Source of the DNA: Cenococcum geophilum 1.58
Taxonomy: Eukaryota; Ascomycota; Dothideomycetes; Gloniales; Gloniaceae
Length of the DNA stretch: 64,000 bases
Direction: 5' to 3'
Assembly (NCBI GenBank): GCA_001692895.1
Contig: KV748180.1
Span: 3,218,195 to 3,282,194, forward strand
Below, piece by piece: positions 49,608 through 62,699 of this stretch. How positions within the stretch are numbered: position 1 is the stretch's first letter; every line of letters begins with the position of its first letter. The notes below the pieces were generated by a model. It worked only from the letters and a program-made list of their open reading frames with translations, made no database searches and was not told where the DNA came from. A program made the position numbers and the translations under genes.

Positions 49608-49960
49608 GGAAAGCTATAAACGACCTATTACCTAGATAAAAGAACGAACCTCCCCTACTAATTTAAGTTAGTGGCGATAATAAATAGGAGATTAAAGAAG
49701 TACTAGCCTATAAACTAGTAAGGAAAACGCTAAAGTACTATATTAGTTAGAAAGGCTATAACCTAGACCCTACCTAGTACCCTATATAGAACTTTATTGG
49801 CAGTCCCTATAAGCTTTAAGAATTCTATAGCCGTTACCCTAATAAACTAGGACCCCTAAAGTACCTAGATAAGTAGATAGAGTACTAGTATAGCGAAGAC
49901 AATAGGCTACCAGAAGAATATAAAGATAAGAACGCCCTGTAGGAGTAATACGGACATATA
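49608..49960 (+). pseudogene. Gypsy-C chromodomain, displaced from its pol
   Basis: Resumes the Gypsy-C frame broken at 39162. It reads KEVLAYKLVRKTLKYYIS, stop, KGYNLDPT, stop, YP, then FIGSPYKL, a chromodomain fold with its aromatic-cage tryptophan codons turned into stops by RIP. Confidence 0.8.
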
Positions 49961-49996
49961 AAGCCTAAGGGCAGGCTTTGCTAAAGGGGGGGGTAA

Positions 49997-50238
49997 TATT
50001 ACGGAACTTGGCAGAACTTAGATGGCAGAACTTAGCAGAACTTCGCACTGGTAAGTTGCCACAGATTGCCGTATATTGTGGTTACGTGACGCGAAGATCT
50101 TATAAAATATTGAGCGGCGCTGCTCTTCTTTTTCTTTCCTTTCCCTAACTTTAGATTCTCGTTTATAAACAATCCAATCGCATAGGCTTGCGCGTCCCTC
50201 TTACTGTGCTCATGCCTCGATTGACTAAGTCGCTAACA
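49997..50238 (+). repeat. Right LTR of Gypsy-C
   Basis: 242 bp after the purine tract aaaggggggggtaa; tattacggaacttgg to gtcgctaaca, then target duplication atatt. Less RIP-mutated than most LTRs here. Confidence 0.88.
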
Positions 50239-50243
50239 ATATT

Positions 50244-50783
50244 AATAGAGTTAAGGATATTAATAAGAACGCTAAGGGGGTCTTTTTTTACTATTCTCTA
50301 AGGAAACATTCTTTATTCTATATAGTAGAAGTTAATAAATAAGTAAGAAGATAATTTTTACTTGCTATCTTACCAGTACGTTCTCTTAATTATATTTATA
50401 CCCGTCTTTATCTTATTTAAATATAATTAACTAAGTAATAAGATTAAGCGTATAAGCTGCGCACTAAATACGCTAATTATTCTTTTAAAATTAAAGATGG
50501 TAGCTAAATAATCTAAGTAGGTATTATTATTTCTAGTATTAATAATAATAAAATAGCTAAGACTCTCTTTGGTAACTTTAAAATAAGCTAGAACGTCGCC
50601 AATTACTACGGCGTATTTAATTTTAATATAGCGGCTAAGTTGCTCTAATAGAGTAATTAAGTAGTTAATAACTCTACCCTTATAATTAAGACAATAAATA
50701 TAAACGCTAGTAAGTAAGTGCTTACTGCTGCCTATAGTCTAGCTATTAAATAAGAAGTAAAGCTTTAAGTAGGCGTTTATAAG
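50244..50783 (-). pseudogene. RIP-degraded hAT transposase, middle part
   Basis: Continues the hAT frame of 19513-20288 on the other side of Gypsy-C. Minus-strand reading gives VVIGDVLAYFKVTKESLSYF and similar segments, in the region before the TRWNS-like motif. It ends at 50783 where Gypsy-A copy 3 begins. Confidence 0.55.
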
Positions 50784-51296
50784 TATAAGGGCGCGAAGAG
50801 GCTTTAGGGAAGATTTAAAGAAATAATATAAATTCTATCTAAATCTAAGGGTATATAGCTCTCGCTAAGAACAAGACGTTGCGTAAAGAAGAGAAAGGAA
50901 TAACAAGAGAATTATATAATTAAATAGTCAGGGGCTTAGTAGTCAATGCGTGCGCATATACGCATACGGTCTTCAACAGACTTTAATAAAATTTAATTAG
51001 TCTAGCAGAATTTAGTTAAAGCGTCGGAATTTATCTATTAAGTGTTTTACTAAGACATTCCTACTATAACTAGGCTAGTCCTATTATAGTACCCCCCCTT
51101 TTAGCCAAAGGTCTAAATAATTCAATTTTAGTTAAGACTTATAACTTATCACGTATTATATTTTCGCGTTAGGTAGTAGTATAGGGTTTTACCAATTCTA
51201 TTATTAAATAGGCTAATTAGGATTTTCCATCCCCGGGATAAAAAATCGCTATTAATTTAGTTAAGGTAGTAAGTAAAACTAATATCTTTATAGTAG
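50784..51296 (-). mobile_element. Gypsy-A copy 3, 3' end
   Basis: Minus-strand copy: the LTR at 50784-51088 (305 bp) is followed by the pyrimidine tract gtaccccccctttt and the 3' noncoding sequence, homologous to 5260-5458 and 33400-33612 in reverse. It is cut by a Gypsy-B copy at 51297. The remainder lies beyond the window. Confidence 0.85.
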
Positions 51297-54200
51297 TGTA
51301 ACGGAGCCTTGTAGTAGGAACTACGGTAGACTCGTTAATAGGCTAGGTATATAGGTGCTGTAGGAAGTTAACAACGTAATAACAACTAGTGGAGTGGTTG
51401 CCCAATAGATTAACTTTAATTGTATTCTAAGAATCACTATAAGGAAGGAACTATCTAGGTAGGGACTAAGGGTCCTTAAATATATAACTATACTTCTATG
51501 AAATCCTTCTTGTATATAAGGTACGTAAGGTACGTAAAGTATATAAAACGTTCCTTATAGATCTTATAGAGCTTATAGAGCTTATTATATAACCTTAGTT
51601 ACTATTCCTCGTTATATAGTTCTATCGGCTCTATCCTAGACTATGCTTGTATTAACCAACTAGCTTCTTTTAACTCCTCTCCTAGTAGTTGTAATATTGT
51701 ACTTAAAGCGTCTGTAACACTATCTCCCTCCTTTTTATCTTTATCCTTAAAGATACCTAGTATCTCTAGGTCATTTATTAGAGGTATAATGTCCATCTAA
51801 TTAATTTGGTTAATATTATTACTTATTATACCTAAGGCTATTCCTTTTTCCTTAGCTAAGCGTCGGTCTCGTACTGTATCCGTTATATTATTACTAGGTA
51901 AGATTATGCCTTCCTATTCTTATTGAGCGAAAGAGGGGTTAGTTTATATTATAATTGTATTACCTATTAACTAATAACCGTCCTCTTGTGCTGAGTGTAT
52001 ATAAGCAAATATGCGATCTTCTTGCGATATTCGTTCTGTTTCTAACGCTAAGTGTACGCGTCTTATTACTCTAAGTAGTCTTTAAGTACCCCTATTAATT
52101 GCTGCTAGGGTTTTAGGTTTAATCTACTACTATAAAGCTCAATAATAAATTGTTAGAGGCGCTAGCTAAGATTTATTAACTTTAATATACTAATAAGCTT
52201 TGTCTAACTTATATTTATAATAAGCTTTGTCTAACTTATATTTATAATAAGGAGCGTTATATACTGGAGGCTCGTTAAAACGCTTATACTTATCTTCTTT
52301 GTCTTAAGAAAGTTTGTAAGAAGGTTCGTTCTAAGGAGTGGAAACTTATAAAATAAGATTTACAGGAACTTAGTAATAAAAGAACGGATTCTCTTTTAAT
52401 AGAGAAGGAAATAACTCTAAGTAGCTTAGTAATTATTCTTCCTATATCCCCCTTAGGTGGTTCATTTTTTGGCGATCCTTCTTTATTAATACTACTTAAC
52501 CTTTTTTCTTTTAATACTCCTGTACCTTTTCTATAGCGTTTTTTAAATTTTCTAGTAGCTCCTAGGTAGTCTCATTATAGCCTATCCACTTTACTTTATA
52601 CTATATTTTATTATTAACATCCTTATAGCTAATAATCTTTAAAACTTGCTATTTATCCTCTTCCTGTCCTTTATATATGTTTGCTTTATAGACTAGTAGC
52701 TTAATATTCCCGTATGCTAGCTCTAGTATTACGATGTGCTATATAGAATAGATCTTTATTTTAGCTAGTAGGTTTAACTTAAACGTAACTAATAAAATTC
52801 TTTTTTTAATTTTAAAAGGTCCTAGTCTAACGTANTCTAACTNCTTACTTAGTTATTAACTCTTAAAATTTTTATATAGTAGTTATACTTTATCTCCCTT
52901 CTTAAGATCTGGTCCCTTAGATCTCCTAGCGTTATAATACTTTTTTATTCTTTACTATACCACCTTTACTATTTCTGTAAGGTTTATATAAAGATTTATT
53001 AGTATCTCTATTTTTGCTTAGCTGTGCTACTTATTTTCTTTACTTATTGTGGTAATAGCGATATTCTTAGCTTATATCTATAATTCGCCTTAAATAGTAA
53101 TATTCCTATTCCTTCTTAAGGTGTTATATTATATGCGAACTGTATAATTAGTAATAATAATACCTAATTATTCTATATATAATTAATATAGTGTTTTAGA
53201 TACTGTTCTAGTGTTTAATTTAATCTTTCTATTTAACCTTCTGTCTGCGGATAATATATAGTAGAAGTTACTGCTTAAACTCCTTATTCCGCTAAGAATA
53301 CCTTTTAAAATACTGCTATAAATCTTAGATCTCTATCTAATATAATTTTACTTAGTGCTCTATATCTTATAAATACTTCTTTAATATAAATTTTAGCGAT
53401 ATCTTCCGCTAAGATTTCTTTTGTATATGTTATAAAGTATCCCTACTTTATTAGCTTATTTACTATTACTAAGATTGTGTTATAATCTTATTTAGTAATA
53501 GGATCTCTTAATTTTAGCAACTTTATAATAAAGTCCTATAATATAACCTCCTATAGTCTTCCTAGTATTTTAATAAGTTATAGCTTTCTATATAGCTTAT
53601 ATCTCATTAGTTTATTCCTTTAGTAATCTAGATATTTACTTATAACTTATCTTACTAGTCCCTAGATTTTATTAATAATGTACTTCTTTTAGAGTCTTAA
53701 CACTAAGCCTATAGCTCTATTATATCCTTAAGTTAGTCCCTTATAAAATGACTTAATAAACTCTTTTATAATACTTTTAGGCATATACGTTACTTTTTAG
53801 TTTTTATACTACTCTAAGTCCTAATCCTCTATCTATATATCTTAGATCTTTTATAACTAGTTACTTTTTAGTAATTTATAGGTCTAACTAATTTCTCTTA
53901 TTACTATAATTCTCGGATAATTGTATTTAATTAATCCATTTATATCCTTTTATAGTAAAGCCCCTAATAGCTTCTCCTTATTTTATAGTTTAGCCTTTCT
54001 ACTTAGAGTATCTACTTGTGTATTATCTGTACCCTTAGTATACTAAATCTTAAAATGGTATTCTATAAGCATTTCTGCCTATTTAACTTATCTTTAGTTA
54101 AGTTTTTTGTTATTAGAAACCCCGTTACGTTTTTATAATCCGTTTTAACTATAAATAGCTTTTCTATACCTTATAAGAATGCTCTCTATTTTTAAAGTGT

Positions 54201-54703
54201 TATAACTATACCTAATAACTCCTTGTTATAGATGTTATAGTTTAGTTCTAATAGTGTTATCTTCTAACTATAATATACTACTAGGTGCTATCCGTCCTTA
54301 TATTTCTATAGGAAGTATACCCCTAGTATAAAGTTTAATGTATTTATTTTAATCACTGTCTTTAATTTTAGTTAGTAGATTTTAAGGATTAGGTCTTAAG
54401 TAAATAACTCCTTAACCTCCTTAAATAGTTTCCTTTGTTCTTCTCCCTATACTTAAGGTTCTTCTTTCTTTATTAACCTTATAAATAGCTTAATATTATT
54501 TAACTATTAAGTTATAAACCTTCTATAGTAATTATAAAACCCTAGAAATAACCTTAACTATATAACGTTCTCTAGTTCTTACTAATTTACTATAGCCTTA
54601 ATCTTTTTTAGATCTATACTAAGTCGGTTTAGTTTAATAATAAATTTAATAAAATCTGTCTTCTTAGTAAAGAATTTATATTTCTTAATTACTAGTTAAA
54701 TAC
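51297..54703 (-). mobile_element. Gypsy-B minus-strand copy, truncated at 54703
   Basis: 3' LTR (reverse) at 51297-51719, 423 bp. The chromodomain is near 52560-52640, then integrase, RNase H and part of the reverse transcriptase, following Gypsy-B copy 1 backward from 30142 to about 26790. Similarity stops at about 54703, in the reverse transcriptase, where unrelated sequence starts. A 26-bp direct duplication (gctttgtctaacttatatttataata) lies at about 52197-52248. Two unresolved bases are at 52835 and 52843. Confidence 0.82.
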
Positions 54704-55219
54704 ATGTAGTGGTGGGATTGCATCTGTTTTTGGGGGTTATTAGCCGCCGCTTTTAGCAGCGTTCTTACCTCGCTTAGACCCTATCACATCGCCGCTTTAA
54801 AGAAGCTCTGTTCGCTTAAGCACTTCCTATCCCTGCCCCGTCTATTATTCTAAAGGGGTTAGAAATGGGACACGAGCTTTAGTAAAGCTCGTCAGCGCTT
54901 ATGTTAATTTAACAATAGCACAGCCTATATAAAAAGGCTAGCGTCTACTTAAAGAAATGGCCTGCTTACCCTCTCCCTGCACTCTCTCCCTTTACTACCC
55001 TTATTCCACTTCCTCTTTTTTTCCCTTTACTATCCTTATTCTACTTCCTCTCTGGCGATTTAATCCTTATCTATAATATTTACCTTACCTATTTAGCAAA
55101 CTCGCCGTTGCTAGAATAGTAGTACACCTATTAAAGTAGCTGCTCTGGCTTATAGGACGGAGAGGAGAAGAGCACTCTACGCCGCCGCCGTTTATTAAAA
55201 CTTAAATCCACAACTCTAA
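54704..55219 (+). promoter_or_regulatory. Leader of the recombinase gene
   Basis: Contains a strong hairpin (cgagcttta-gtaaagctcg, 54869-54889). A pyrimidine-rich tandem repeat of a 34-bp unit, cctttactacccttattcca-like, occurs twice at about 54990-55055, as in many fungal promoters. It is less AT-rich than what follows. Confidence 0.45.
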
Positions 55220-57700
55220 AGTCTAGACTCGGATATAGATACCAACCTAGATATATATATTCGTTTAGAAGATAGTATAGATTTAAATTCTAAAGAACTA
55301 GATATAGAATTAGATGCGGAGTTTAATACAGAGTTAGATGCGGGATTAGATGTGGAATTAGACTCTAAAGCTAAGGAAATACTAAAAGACATTACTAAAT
55401 TAGAAGAGGAGGGACCCGCGAAACTAAACTATACTTCTTATACTAAGAAACTATAAAAGAGGGAAGGCAAAATCTAGGAGATATAAATTATAAAAATTTC
55501 TACTAATTTGTTATTACACCCTCTAATTACTATAAACTAGGTACTGCTTAAAGATTAAAAAGAAAACCTAAAAAACCGTAGACGACTAGCTGCGTAAATG
55601 CGCCCTAATAGTATTTAAAGCATATCTCCGCTAGCGGAAGAGACATTTTTAAATTAAGAAGGAGAGCTTAATGCGGAGCTATTAGAAACAAATTAGCATA
55701 TGCTATATAGACCTTATACGCCATAAGATGGACGGTGATGTCTTTAATAATGTTTACAATATAAGTTCCTACCCCTCCTTTAAGGTAGGCTAATAGTTAT
55801 AGAAGTGGATCCCAAGCCTTAAGCTTAATAAGTCTGTAAAGGAAAAGTATGCTATATTCGTCTAAGACCTTTATACTACCCTTTACGCTCTCTAGATTAA
55901 CGATACTAAGCCACTCTATAGCTTTATTTAAGTCTAAATTTTGCTTCTTCTTTTACTTAGTGTAGCTATAGCTACAAGACTAGGCGCTCTAGTGGAAAGC
56001 GCTAGTACTAAAGGCAGCAATAAAGCCGTCTGGTTTAAGAATATTAACGTTATAGTTATTTATAGTAAGAAACACTCTAATAAGAGTATGGTTATAGTAA
56101 ATATAAACCTAGAATATATTAATAATATAGAAAAGAATAATAAACCGTAAGCTTTATACTATATCTAAATAATATATCCTACTAACTATAAATCTATAAA
56201 AAGAAATTTACCTTCCGTCTAGAAGACCTTCCTATATTCTATATTATTTCGCATATCTTAGCTATTAGCGTTAGTTAAGACGCATTTTAAGATAACTTTA
56301 CGAGTGTTTAAGATATCTTTAACCTTAAGGTATTGGCGTACCGCGAAGTGCTACGCGTTGGGTGGAAGGACAAAGTACTAAATTAGCTATTCTTCTGCGA
56401 CGTTAGCTATATAACTAGGGGTGGCAATATTATAAAAGAAAAGGCCTTTCTATACGCTAAATACTATAACATATTTGTACGCCTAGGGCTTATTACTAGG
56501 TTTAAGGAGGTACTAGAGCTATACCAGCTATAACGGGCTTTAGGTAAAAACATTAACGGTAGAACCGCTTAATAATTACCTCTGGACCTAGTTATATATT
56601 AATTATATAGATAGACACTATTACTTTAGAAGAGCGGAACCAGACCATAGGCTATCTCGGTAGTAAGTATAAGAAGTATTATATATTAACGCATATTACA
56701 CGTAATTACTAGAGCATCTATTTTAGAAGTCCTTTATAGGATCTCCTTATTAAATCTATTATAAGAGTGGGGCTGTTATAAGATCGGCGAGCGCCTATAG
56801 AGCTTAATAATAACCAGCTAGAAGAAGTCCGTAATAACCCTAAGCTTAGAGCGCTTTATAATAAACGAGAAGAATATAAAAACCTTATCTATAATAAAGG
56901 CCTCTACCCTATTACTAAGGCTAAAGGTACTAAATTATACTAGTAATATAAAGAGACTAAGTGGAATATTGGTATAATGTATTAAAGGTTATAGAGGGAA
57001 CGATTAATAACCGCTATTCGCGAATTCTATAACTTAATTAACCTAATTAAGATAGCCAGTTAGCTTAGTAGGAAGGGCCTAACTAAGGTAGGAATTTAAA
57101 CTTCTAAAGCGGGCTACTATTGCTAAAATACTCTTTACACCTTTTAAAAATAAAAAAGCCCGGGTTAAGTTTATTAAAAACCTAGCTTAACTATATTACT
57201 AAGAAGAAACAGCTTAATGTAAACCTTTAAAATAAAAGAAAATAGACTTTATTATCTTTAAAAACGAGAAAATATCTTATATACAAAAGCGAAAGGATAT
57301 TAGTTTTAAGAGTACCTTAAATTACTAAACTCCTAATTATATGTCTCTAAAGGAAGAGTCGCCGGATAATAAATATTGTGGGACTATTTAATAAGAGCTT
57401 AGCACTTTAGACGCCGCTAAAGCTAAAACTATTTAGTTATATCCTATAAAGCTTCCCTACCTAGTATACCTTATTTATATAGGCAATAATAGGTTCTTAT
57501 ATAAAAAACAGATGCGCTATATACTATAAAAAGACGTCCTAAAGAAGCATATAGAAACCCACTTTTAACTCCCTAAATATTAGAGAGAGTTTTAATATCG
57601 CTACCCTAAATATTCCATTAATCTAAATAGTATAATGTATTTTAAGAGATATATATCTAATACGTATGGAGTATCTTACTAATACACGCAGACTCCCCTT
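55220..57700 (+). pseudogene. DUF3435-type tyrosine recombinase (captain-like), RIP-inactivated
   Basis: In life this type cuts and rejoins DNA to move its element. Through RIP stops the plus strand shows an acidic N-terminal part (LDAEFNTELDAGLDVELDS, about 55308-55364). The helical core follows: KEKYAIFV-stop-DLYTTLYAL near 55840, then SVAIATRLGALVES near 55957-56000, equivalent to the family ..a.TasRPGALlES box with its catalytic Arg. Then come MVIVNINLEYINNIEK and a YQLRRALGKNING-like second box near 56530. At the C-terminus, about 57470-57680, is a paired zinc-finger region: YL-IYIGNN, KDVLKKHIETHF, P.Y...L.SIMYFKRYI.N.YGVSY. Some finger cysteines are now Tyr, as RIP predicts. Frame changes between 55700 and 55940 suggest an intron or indels. 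Confidence 0.68.
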
Positions 57701-58879
57701 CTACTAGTATATATCGTAAGAGGAACGCATTATTATTACTATCTCTATATTTAAGATAATAAGTAAAAAAAGAGAGGGAAGGGAAGAAGGGAGGAAGGTA
57801 GTAATAGGTAGCTCCTTCTCTCTTTAGTAATAGATTATATTATATTAAGAAGTTTTCCTTTAAAGAGAATTCTTAATTAAAAGAAGTAGTAAAAGAAGTA
57901 AGAGAGATAGGGGGTAACTTAGCCGCGAGAGTTTATAATAAGGTCCTCTTTATAGCGAAAGGTATTAGTATTACCACCTATTTACCGTCTATTCGGCACT
58001 TACTTATCGCCTATAATAAGTAGACAGCTTATATATAACGTTTATTACTTATCTAGTTCTTTATAGGAATTTTAATTGCTAATAAGCCAGTAAACTTAAA
58101 TATATATTAGAAAGAAGAGCGGATTTATAACATAACTAAAACTAGCCTTATAATTTAACGTAAATATATACCGCCCAAATAAGCAGATTGCCTCTTTTAC
58201 TTTTATCTACTCCATATTCTAATAGCCTTAAATACCTTATAGTTCTTGTTTTAGGTTCTAGAATATCTTCCCCTTAAACTTTAAAGGACCTATAGATCTT
58301 GCTTTACGCCTTTAGCTTATACCACCTTAGCCTTACAGCCCTATACATACTAGGTTAAGGGATAGTCGCTTATAAATTAGCTTCCAGTTTTTACACTTTA
58401 GAAATTCTGTATATAGTTACCTATCCTATATATCTATTATACTAGAGACATATTAGACGTATTAATTCGTTAATAGTAGTAATACTCTTACACTATTATA
58501 GGTATAATAAATATATAAGAGGGTTTAAGTAGTAGAGAATAGTATAATAAGACACAATCTATATATATATATAAAAGAAAAGGGATATAAATATAAATAT
58601 TTTTTTTAAAAAAAACAAAAGAAAGCAATATTCTAGGCAACCTAGACGGCTTAATAGATATAAAAAGATCAACCTAGGGTTCGCTAGAAGGCCATATATA
58701 CAGTTTATAAAAATCCTATTTAGCTCCAAGTAATAGAAACTAGTCGACACTAATAGAGGAGTAAGATATTAATTAGAGGCTTAAACTAAGNAGGATAAAG
58801 ANNATNTAAAACTTAATAAAACNAGCTAGCAACNNNAATAATAGTATAGATTGCNATAATAAGAACGCCTTTAAGCCAG
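57701..58879. other. AT-rich gap, nothing recognised
   Basis: A purine-rich tract (gagagggaagggaagaaggg, about 57770-57795) and RIP-type AT-rich DNA. Unresolved bases at 58791, 58802-58803, 58806, 58823, 58834-58836 and 58855 show local assembly uncertainty. Short open frames have no protein character. Confidence 0.5.
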
Positions 58880-60260
58880 TCTATTTTAGTGTTAGTTATA
58901 GTAGATTACCTATATAGAAAGGAAAACTTACTAGATTTACTATCCTAAATAAGATAATTTACTAAAAGTACGGCAATAAATAAAATAGTAATTAGAAAGG
59001 TATTAAAATAAAGTGTTATATAATCCTAGCCTATAATCTAACTAAGTATAATAATAAATAGGAGAACTAGAAGAGCGATTTGTATACTAAATCTAATAGT
59101 AATATTAATTGCTAGATTTATTTTATCCTTATAAGCTACTATAACCGCTATTACGTACTTAGTAGCGTTCCTAATAATTAGAAGTAGGATAAGACCGATA
59201 AAAGTAGTAGAGATAGTGCCGCTTGCCATAATATTACTAATGCTATTAACTATAAACTTGGAATAGAAGGTAACCAATATAGTAGAGATTCTGAGGGTTA
59301 ATATTACACCCTAGATTATTAATTAGGGCTCCTTAATCTTATTATTTTCCTTTTCTGCGTTTAAATCCTATATAGGCTGTTCTTAGTTTACTCTACCTCT
59401 AGATATAGCCGGTGCTCTAGCGCCGATCTATATAATACTATAGAGAGGTATACCCTACTTATAGGAGGACCTACGCTTAGGAGCCCTTTGGCTTAGAGTA
59501 TTATATATTTTAATATATAACTTTAATTAAAATATAAGGTAGCAAATATATATAATTAGGAGGATAATAGCTATTCTATAGGAAAGCTCTAGATTAAGTA
59601 TAGAGCTATTAGGGCTCGTAGCTATATAGGTTAGTACCTATTATAGGTCTAAAGCTATTATTAAACTTACTTAATAGCGTAGAGTAGAAGGCGGTTAGAA
59701 TAATTAAACTACTAATATATAGAGCTAGAAGACCGGTCGTAGTACCTACTACTGTTATATTAAAATGTTATTCTACCTAGTTAATGCCTCTAAAGAAGAA
59801 GTATATACTAAGGATAAGGAGTAAGTTCAAAAGTATACTACTAATTAAGGAAGTTTTAACAATAGTAATCTAGCCCTTAGTTAGGGCTAAAATAGAGATA
59901 ATTAATTTAATAGTGTTTCTGCGCTAAATATTAAATAATATTAGGACAAATAAGAAGCGGAGAAATGTACCTAAAAGTTACGTTTAAAAGACTACCTAAT
60001 ATATTACTAGCGCGGAGCGTAATCTCTTTAGTAGTGTAATTAAGCATTACAATAAGCAGAATAACGGCAATAAAGTTAACGATAAATATAGTAATACTAT
60101 TAACGTAAAGATAATTAACTACGAAGCTAACAGGAGCGGTAAGAAGAAGTATATTTATCTATAAGCTAAATAAGACGGCATAAACCTAATCCTTAGTAGG
60201 TATATTACGCTTTAAAGCTACTTTTAGCCTTTCCTTTTTAATTATTAGCTTAAGATATAA
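58880..60260 (-). pseudogene. VCX1-like vacuolar Ca2+/H+ exchanger, RIP-inactivated
   Basis: Members of this CaCA family move Ca2+ into the vacuole against H+. Read on the minus strand through stops, the N-terminal half gives NSITIFIVNFIAVIPL (about 60110) and then ALTKG-stop-ITIVKTSLI near 59880, the first alpha-repeat. NLLLILSIYFFFRGI and FNITVVGTTTGLLALYI follow. The second half is an open stretch at 59038-59277 with IMASGTISTTFIGLILL, IIRNATKYVIAVIVAYKDK and FSIQIALLVLLF, the second alpha-repeat. The C-terminus keeps NYLI-stop-DSKSS (about 58940), equivalent to NYLIQDGKSNW. Several acidic and glycine positions of the exchange site are changed (GNATE to RNATK, GSS to RFS), each a C/T or G/A change. 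Likely cargo of the surrounding element. Confidence 0.72.
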
Positions 60261-62690
60261 GGATCTTTGTAGGACTATACTAGCCTCTTTATTAGGTTAT
60301 TTATCGTTAGGCCTTATCTAGGCTGCTTAATAGGCTTTTAAGAGTGTTGCTAAATTTAAATATACTATTATAAGCATAGTTTTTAATTTTTCCTATAAAG
60401 AGCATAACGGAGAAGGGCAATTTTATAGTTTAGAGGGTACCCATATATAGTAAAGACTAAGAAGTCTAATAGTACTTAGGCTAACACTAACACCTTAAAT
60501 CCACAATAGTGTGTTTAGCTTTTTTTTATAGTTAATTTTACGAGTAAGGATCTAAAGCAAATTCCAAAATAGTTACTATAGAGGAAAGAAGGATTAATGT
60601 TAATAACTAGATAGAACGGCTAGTAAAAAAAAAGAAGGTAGAGTGTTCTAATAGATAAATAATAAGTAAAAAGTAAACTAACTACTTATAGAAATAAGGA
60701 CGTAGTAAAACATATAAATAAGAGTATAAGTCTATATGCCTAAGTACCGGCTGCTTAATATCTTAAATATAAGTCCTCCCTTAACGCAAGGCAGATTAAT
60801 AGGAGTTATTATACCGCCTGTATAAGGCGGAGCGCTTATAAAGGGCTTAGCTAAAATGCTAATTAAACCACCCTATAACGCACTAATAGCTCCTTTACTA
60901 TAGATAGGGAGTAAATATATAAGATTAACTGGCTAAGATAAGTCTACTACTTAAGCAGTACCCTACTCCGTAAAGGGTAGGCGTTAGGAGTAAATTATAT
61001 AATGCTATTCCTGCTAGGTAAGGCGTCATTAGGGGGTTATTATTGGCTTCCAGTTCTAGTTTATAATTTTATATAAACGCCTTTAAACCCTACACTATTG
61101 GGGCTATCTAAAAGCTAAATTGCCTATTTACCTTATCTTAACCTTAGGCCTAGCTTATCAGCTATTAAGGCGATAGGAAGTTATATTAAGGCGTATAATA
61201 GGGCTTAAGTAAAGCCACGCAACTAGATAGGCATTACTGTGCAAAGTAATGCTTAACCAGCTACCTCTATATCACCGTCTTAGAATAATTAGAAGAAAGG
61301 GGTTAATACTAGCCCTTATTGTTTAATATAACCCTCCTATAAAGGCATAGCAAAGGTAGGTATAAACAGAAAGGATTATACTCCTATTATAGCCATATTA
61401 TAGCGCATTTATAATACTGTACTAATATCCCTAAGTTAGTAAATTAGCTTAACTTTTAAGGCATAGTTAAAGCGGAGTCCACCATTAGCTCTCCTATTAG
61501 CTAGGTAGTAGAAAGGAGCAGGATATAAAAGGCCTTTATATCCTTTAACTAGACCTATATTAAGTATAGTATCCTTTAAGGAAATCCCTTCTTACTTTCT
61601 TATAAAGACACTCAAACTATTAGCTACCTTATTTCTTTAACAATAAGCCACTCAGACGCCATAATAGAGGATACCACATTATATTAGGCCAAGGTGCGCT
61701 CTAAACATTAAATCCTTTGCGGGATACCGCTAACGGAGCTAGGATATACTATATACTTCTAATCCTAAGGGCTCCGATAAGGCCGTTAATATAGTAGGGC
61801 AGGTATATAATAGTTGCTTCCCTATAGTTTTATCTAGTTAGCATTAAAATATAAGAGTAATTTAGAGAATAATAAGGCTAATATAAAAGGAACTATAAGG
61901 AAATACTTACTCCGCACTAATAAAATAAAGAAGTCGTTTTAATATAGTCCGTTTAGTAACTCCTTCTAATAAAGCTTACCAACCCCTAGCTTACTCTATT
62001 AGGGGCAATAAAGAGACTAAGTAGCTTAGTTAATTAACTTACCTATAGGCTTAGCCAACTTAATAGGAGAGTTAGCAGCCTTAAAAAATGCGACCGCTAT
62101 ATTATAAGTTATTTAGGGAAGGTTAACAATTGGATTAACAACCTAAGAAGTAACTGGAAAGAGATAAGAGATACTATTAAGCGGCTTTAAAATAAAATCC
62201 ATACTCTTAAGAGAGGTAGTAATAAAACTTTAGATTATAGAGATAAATGGATTATAAAGGTAAGAAACAAGGTCACGGCATCTAAGAGAAAAAGGGCACG
62301 CTTAGCCTAAGGATGGAGAAGTTCGCAGAATTAAGGAGGAAATTTATTAGCTTAAATAGTACGCTCTTTAGTCTTATATTGTTTGCTTATTAAAGGAAAT
62401 TTATATATTAGATTTAAGCTAGACTAGCCCCGCCCTTTATAGCAAGTGTTTACCACATTTATATACTTAATTAGCAATAAATTAGCAAATCTAACTAAGC
62501 TTGGTGTCTAAAGTAAGCAGAACTATATTCTTCTATTATATATTTAAGTCTAGTTGCTCTACTAGCGTCTTCTTTACTAGTAGAGGATAGCATTATTCTT
62601 AAAATAGAAGTTAGTTTATGGAATAATAGAAAAAAAGGGGGCCTATAAGGGTTTCTAGGTCTAAAGGCTATAAAAACTATTTAATTTACT
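60261..62690. other. RIP-degraded stretch with unassigned coding-like segments
   Basis: Minus-strand readings such as MTPYLAGIALYNLLLTPTLY (about 60980-61040) and GGIITPINLPCVKGGL (about 60770-60820) look protein-like and partly hydrophobic. A lysine-rich plus-strand segment, KLDYRDKWIIKVRNK-like, is near 62230. I could not assign any family. These may be further ruined cargo genes. Confidence 0.4.
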
Positions 62691-62699
62691 AATACGGTA

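Larger units (their letters stand above)
20289..50238 (+). mobile_element. Gypsy-C, nested host element
   Basis: Ty3/Gypsy chromovirus with 242-bp LTRs, flanked by atatt (20284-20288, 50239-50243). Left LTR is 20289-20344 plus 33924-34109, split by Gypsy-A copy 2. Right LTR is 49997-50238. Gag starts near ATG 34301, pol continues to 39162, and after Gypsy-D the chromodomain resumes at 49608-49960. Removing the nested elements leaves an element of about 6 kb, the usual size. RIP stops make it dead. Confidence 0.88.

Noticed and set aside
58559-58750. A Phe/Tyr-rich 63-codon minus-strand frame
   Set aside because: It starts in a poly-A/T and (ta)n run and ends in low-complexity AT sequence; composition alone explains it.
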